Shown: piece after piece, positions 63,663 to 64,000 of the stretch
Position numbering within the stretch: the stretch's first letter is position 1
How the letters are laid out: every line of letters begins with the position of its first letter
Source: Chakrabartyella piscis
Lineage (GTDB): Bacteria; Bacillota; Clostridia; Lachnospirales; Anaerotignaceae
Length of the DNA: 64,000 bases
Assembly (NCBI GenBank): GCA_030067835.1
Contig: CP092441.1
Coordinates: 1 to 64,000 of the forward strand
Direction of reading: 5' to 3'
Program-made: the position numbers and the translations under genes
The notes under the pieces: model-generated
Seen by the model: only the letters and a program-made list of their open reading frames with translations
Told to the model about the DNA's origin: nothing
The model's database searches: none

Positions 63663-64000
63663 ATGAAAGAAAAAACAGTGTGCTTTACGGGACACAGGCA
63701 TTTGCCAAAAGGCGAAGCCTTTGAAAAATTGAAATGTAACTTAATTTCAGAGATAAACCAAGCAATCGAAGATGGTTATGACACATTTTTATTTGGTTCG
63801 GCTCAAGGCTTTGATTTATTGTGTGGTGAAATTGTTGCAGATTTGAAAAAGATAATACCTATTCAAAATCCAAGAAAGATAAAACTGGTTGCTGCAATTC
63901 CATATGAAGAACAAGCAAAGGATTTTTCAGATGAGAATAGAGAACGATATTACAATCTTCACGCACAATGTGATGATGTAGTGTTTGTCAGCATTCAATT
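63663..64000 (+). CDS. SLOG/DUF1273 (YpsA-like) family protein, cut by window end
   Basis: ATG 63663 follows AGGAGG. The frame stays open to the last base (112 residues seen). VCFTGHRHLPKG at the start, FLFGSAQGFDLLCGEIV and KLVAAIPYEEQAKDFSD are characteristic of the DUF1273/SLOG group, Rossmann-like nucleotide-binding proteins often found in conjugative elements. The C-terminus and function are not visible. Confidence 0.8.
   Translation, partial: MKEKTVCFTGHRHLPKGEAFEKLKCNLISEINQAIEDGYDTFLFGSAQGFDLLCGEIVADLKKIIPIQNPRKIKLVAAIPYEEQAKDFSDENRERYYNLHAQCDDVVFVSIQ

Overview
ORGANISM. The window looks like low-GC Firmicutes (Clostridia, plausibly Lachnospirales-like) chromosome. Supporting signs are two consensus parS sites beside parA/parB, a DUF4446 gene directly after parB, a noc-rsmG-mnmG block, a CotS-type spore coat protein, SLH-domain and copper-amine-oxidase-N surface proteins, and strong AGGAGG ribosome binding sites. 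Genus and species cannot be fixed from the sequence.

LAYOUT. (1) 1-21,043, copy A: small membrane gene, CapA-like lipoprotein, GntR regulator, argS, parS x2, parA, parB, DUF4446, a DnaA-box cluster, HAD phosphatase, C_GCAxxG_C_C protein, copper-amine-oxidase-N protein, a RAYT-type transposase, ArsC/Spx-like protein, lipoprotein, L-cysteine desulfidase-like protein, PEGA protein, phosphoglucomutase, an IS1182-like element, proC and a truncated MoxR ATPase. (2) 21,044-29,405, segment X: DUF2325, glgB (frameshifted), Cys-rich membrane protein, ferredoxin, noc, rsmG and a truncated mnmG. (3) 29,406-50,414, copy B: the same ~21 kb again, nearly base-for-base. (4) 50,415-64,000, unique: rest of the MoxR ATPase, CCA-adding enzyme, tRNA-Lys, CotS-like pseudokinase, leucine-rich-repeat protein, a second RAYT, the VWA partner of MoxR, tRNA-Phe, then a probable integrative element (Cys-rich small protein, SLH protein, ArdA, ribbon-helix-helix protein, SLOG protein).

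THE DUPLICATION IS SUSPECT. From about 8.7 to 21.0 kb I see no difference between the copies (constant offset 29,370). The differences elsewhere are almost all indels, many in homopolymers. They break argS, parB and the HAD gene in copy A. In copy B the first ~1.6 kb is riddled with deletions, and the same noise extends leftward into the end of mnmG. This is the error pattern of an uncorrected long read, so the A-X-B join is more likely an assembly chimera than a real duplication.

MOST INTERESTING BIOLOGY. Intergenic regions are full of a short imperfect palindrome with fixed ends (TGTAGGGG ... CCCGT) and variable stems. It occurs singly, as inverted pairs (REPIN-like) and as an alternating seven-element array between rsmG and mnmG. 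Two IS200-like REP-associated tyrosine transposase (RAYT) genes are present. Each carries one forward and one reverse copy of the palindrome inside its own reading frame, in frame, on either side of the HUH catalytic motif. This looks like a REPIN-RAYT system in a Clostridia genome in which the transposase gene has itself become a REPIN. Other palindromes supply the stop codon or C-terminus of neighbouring genes.
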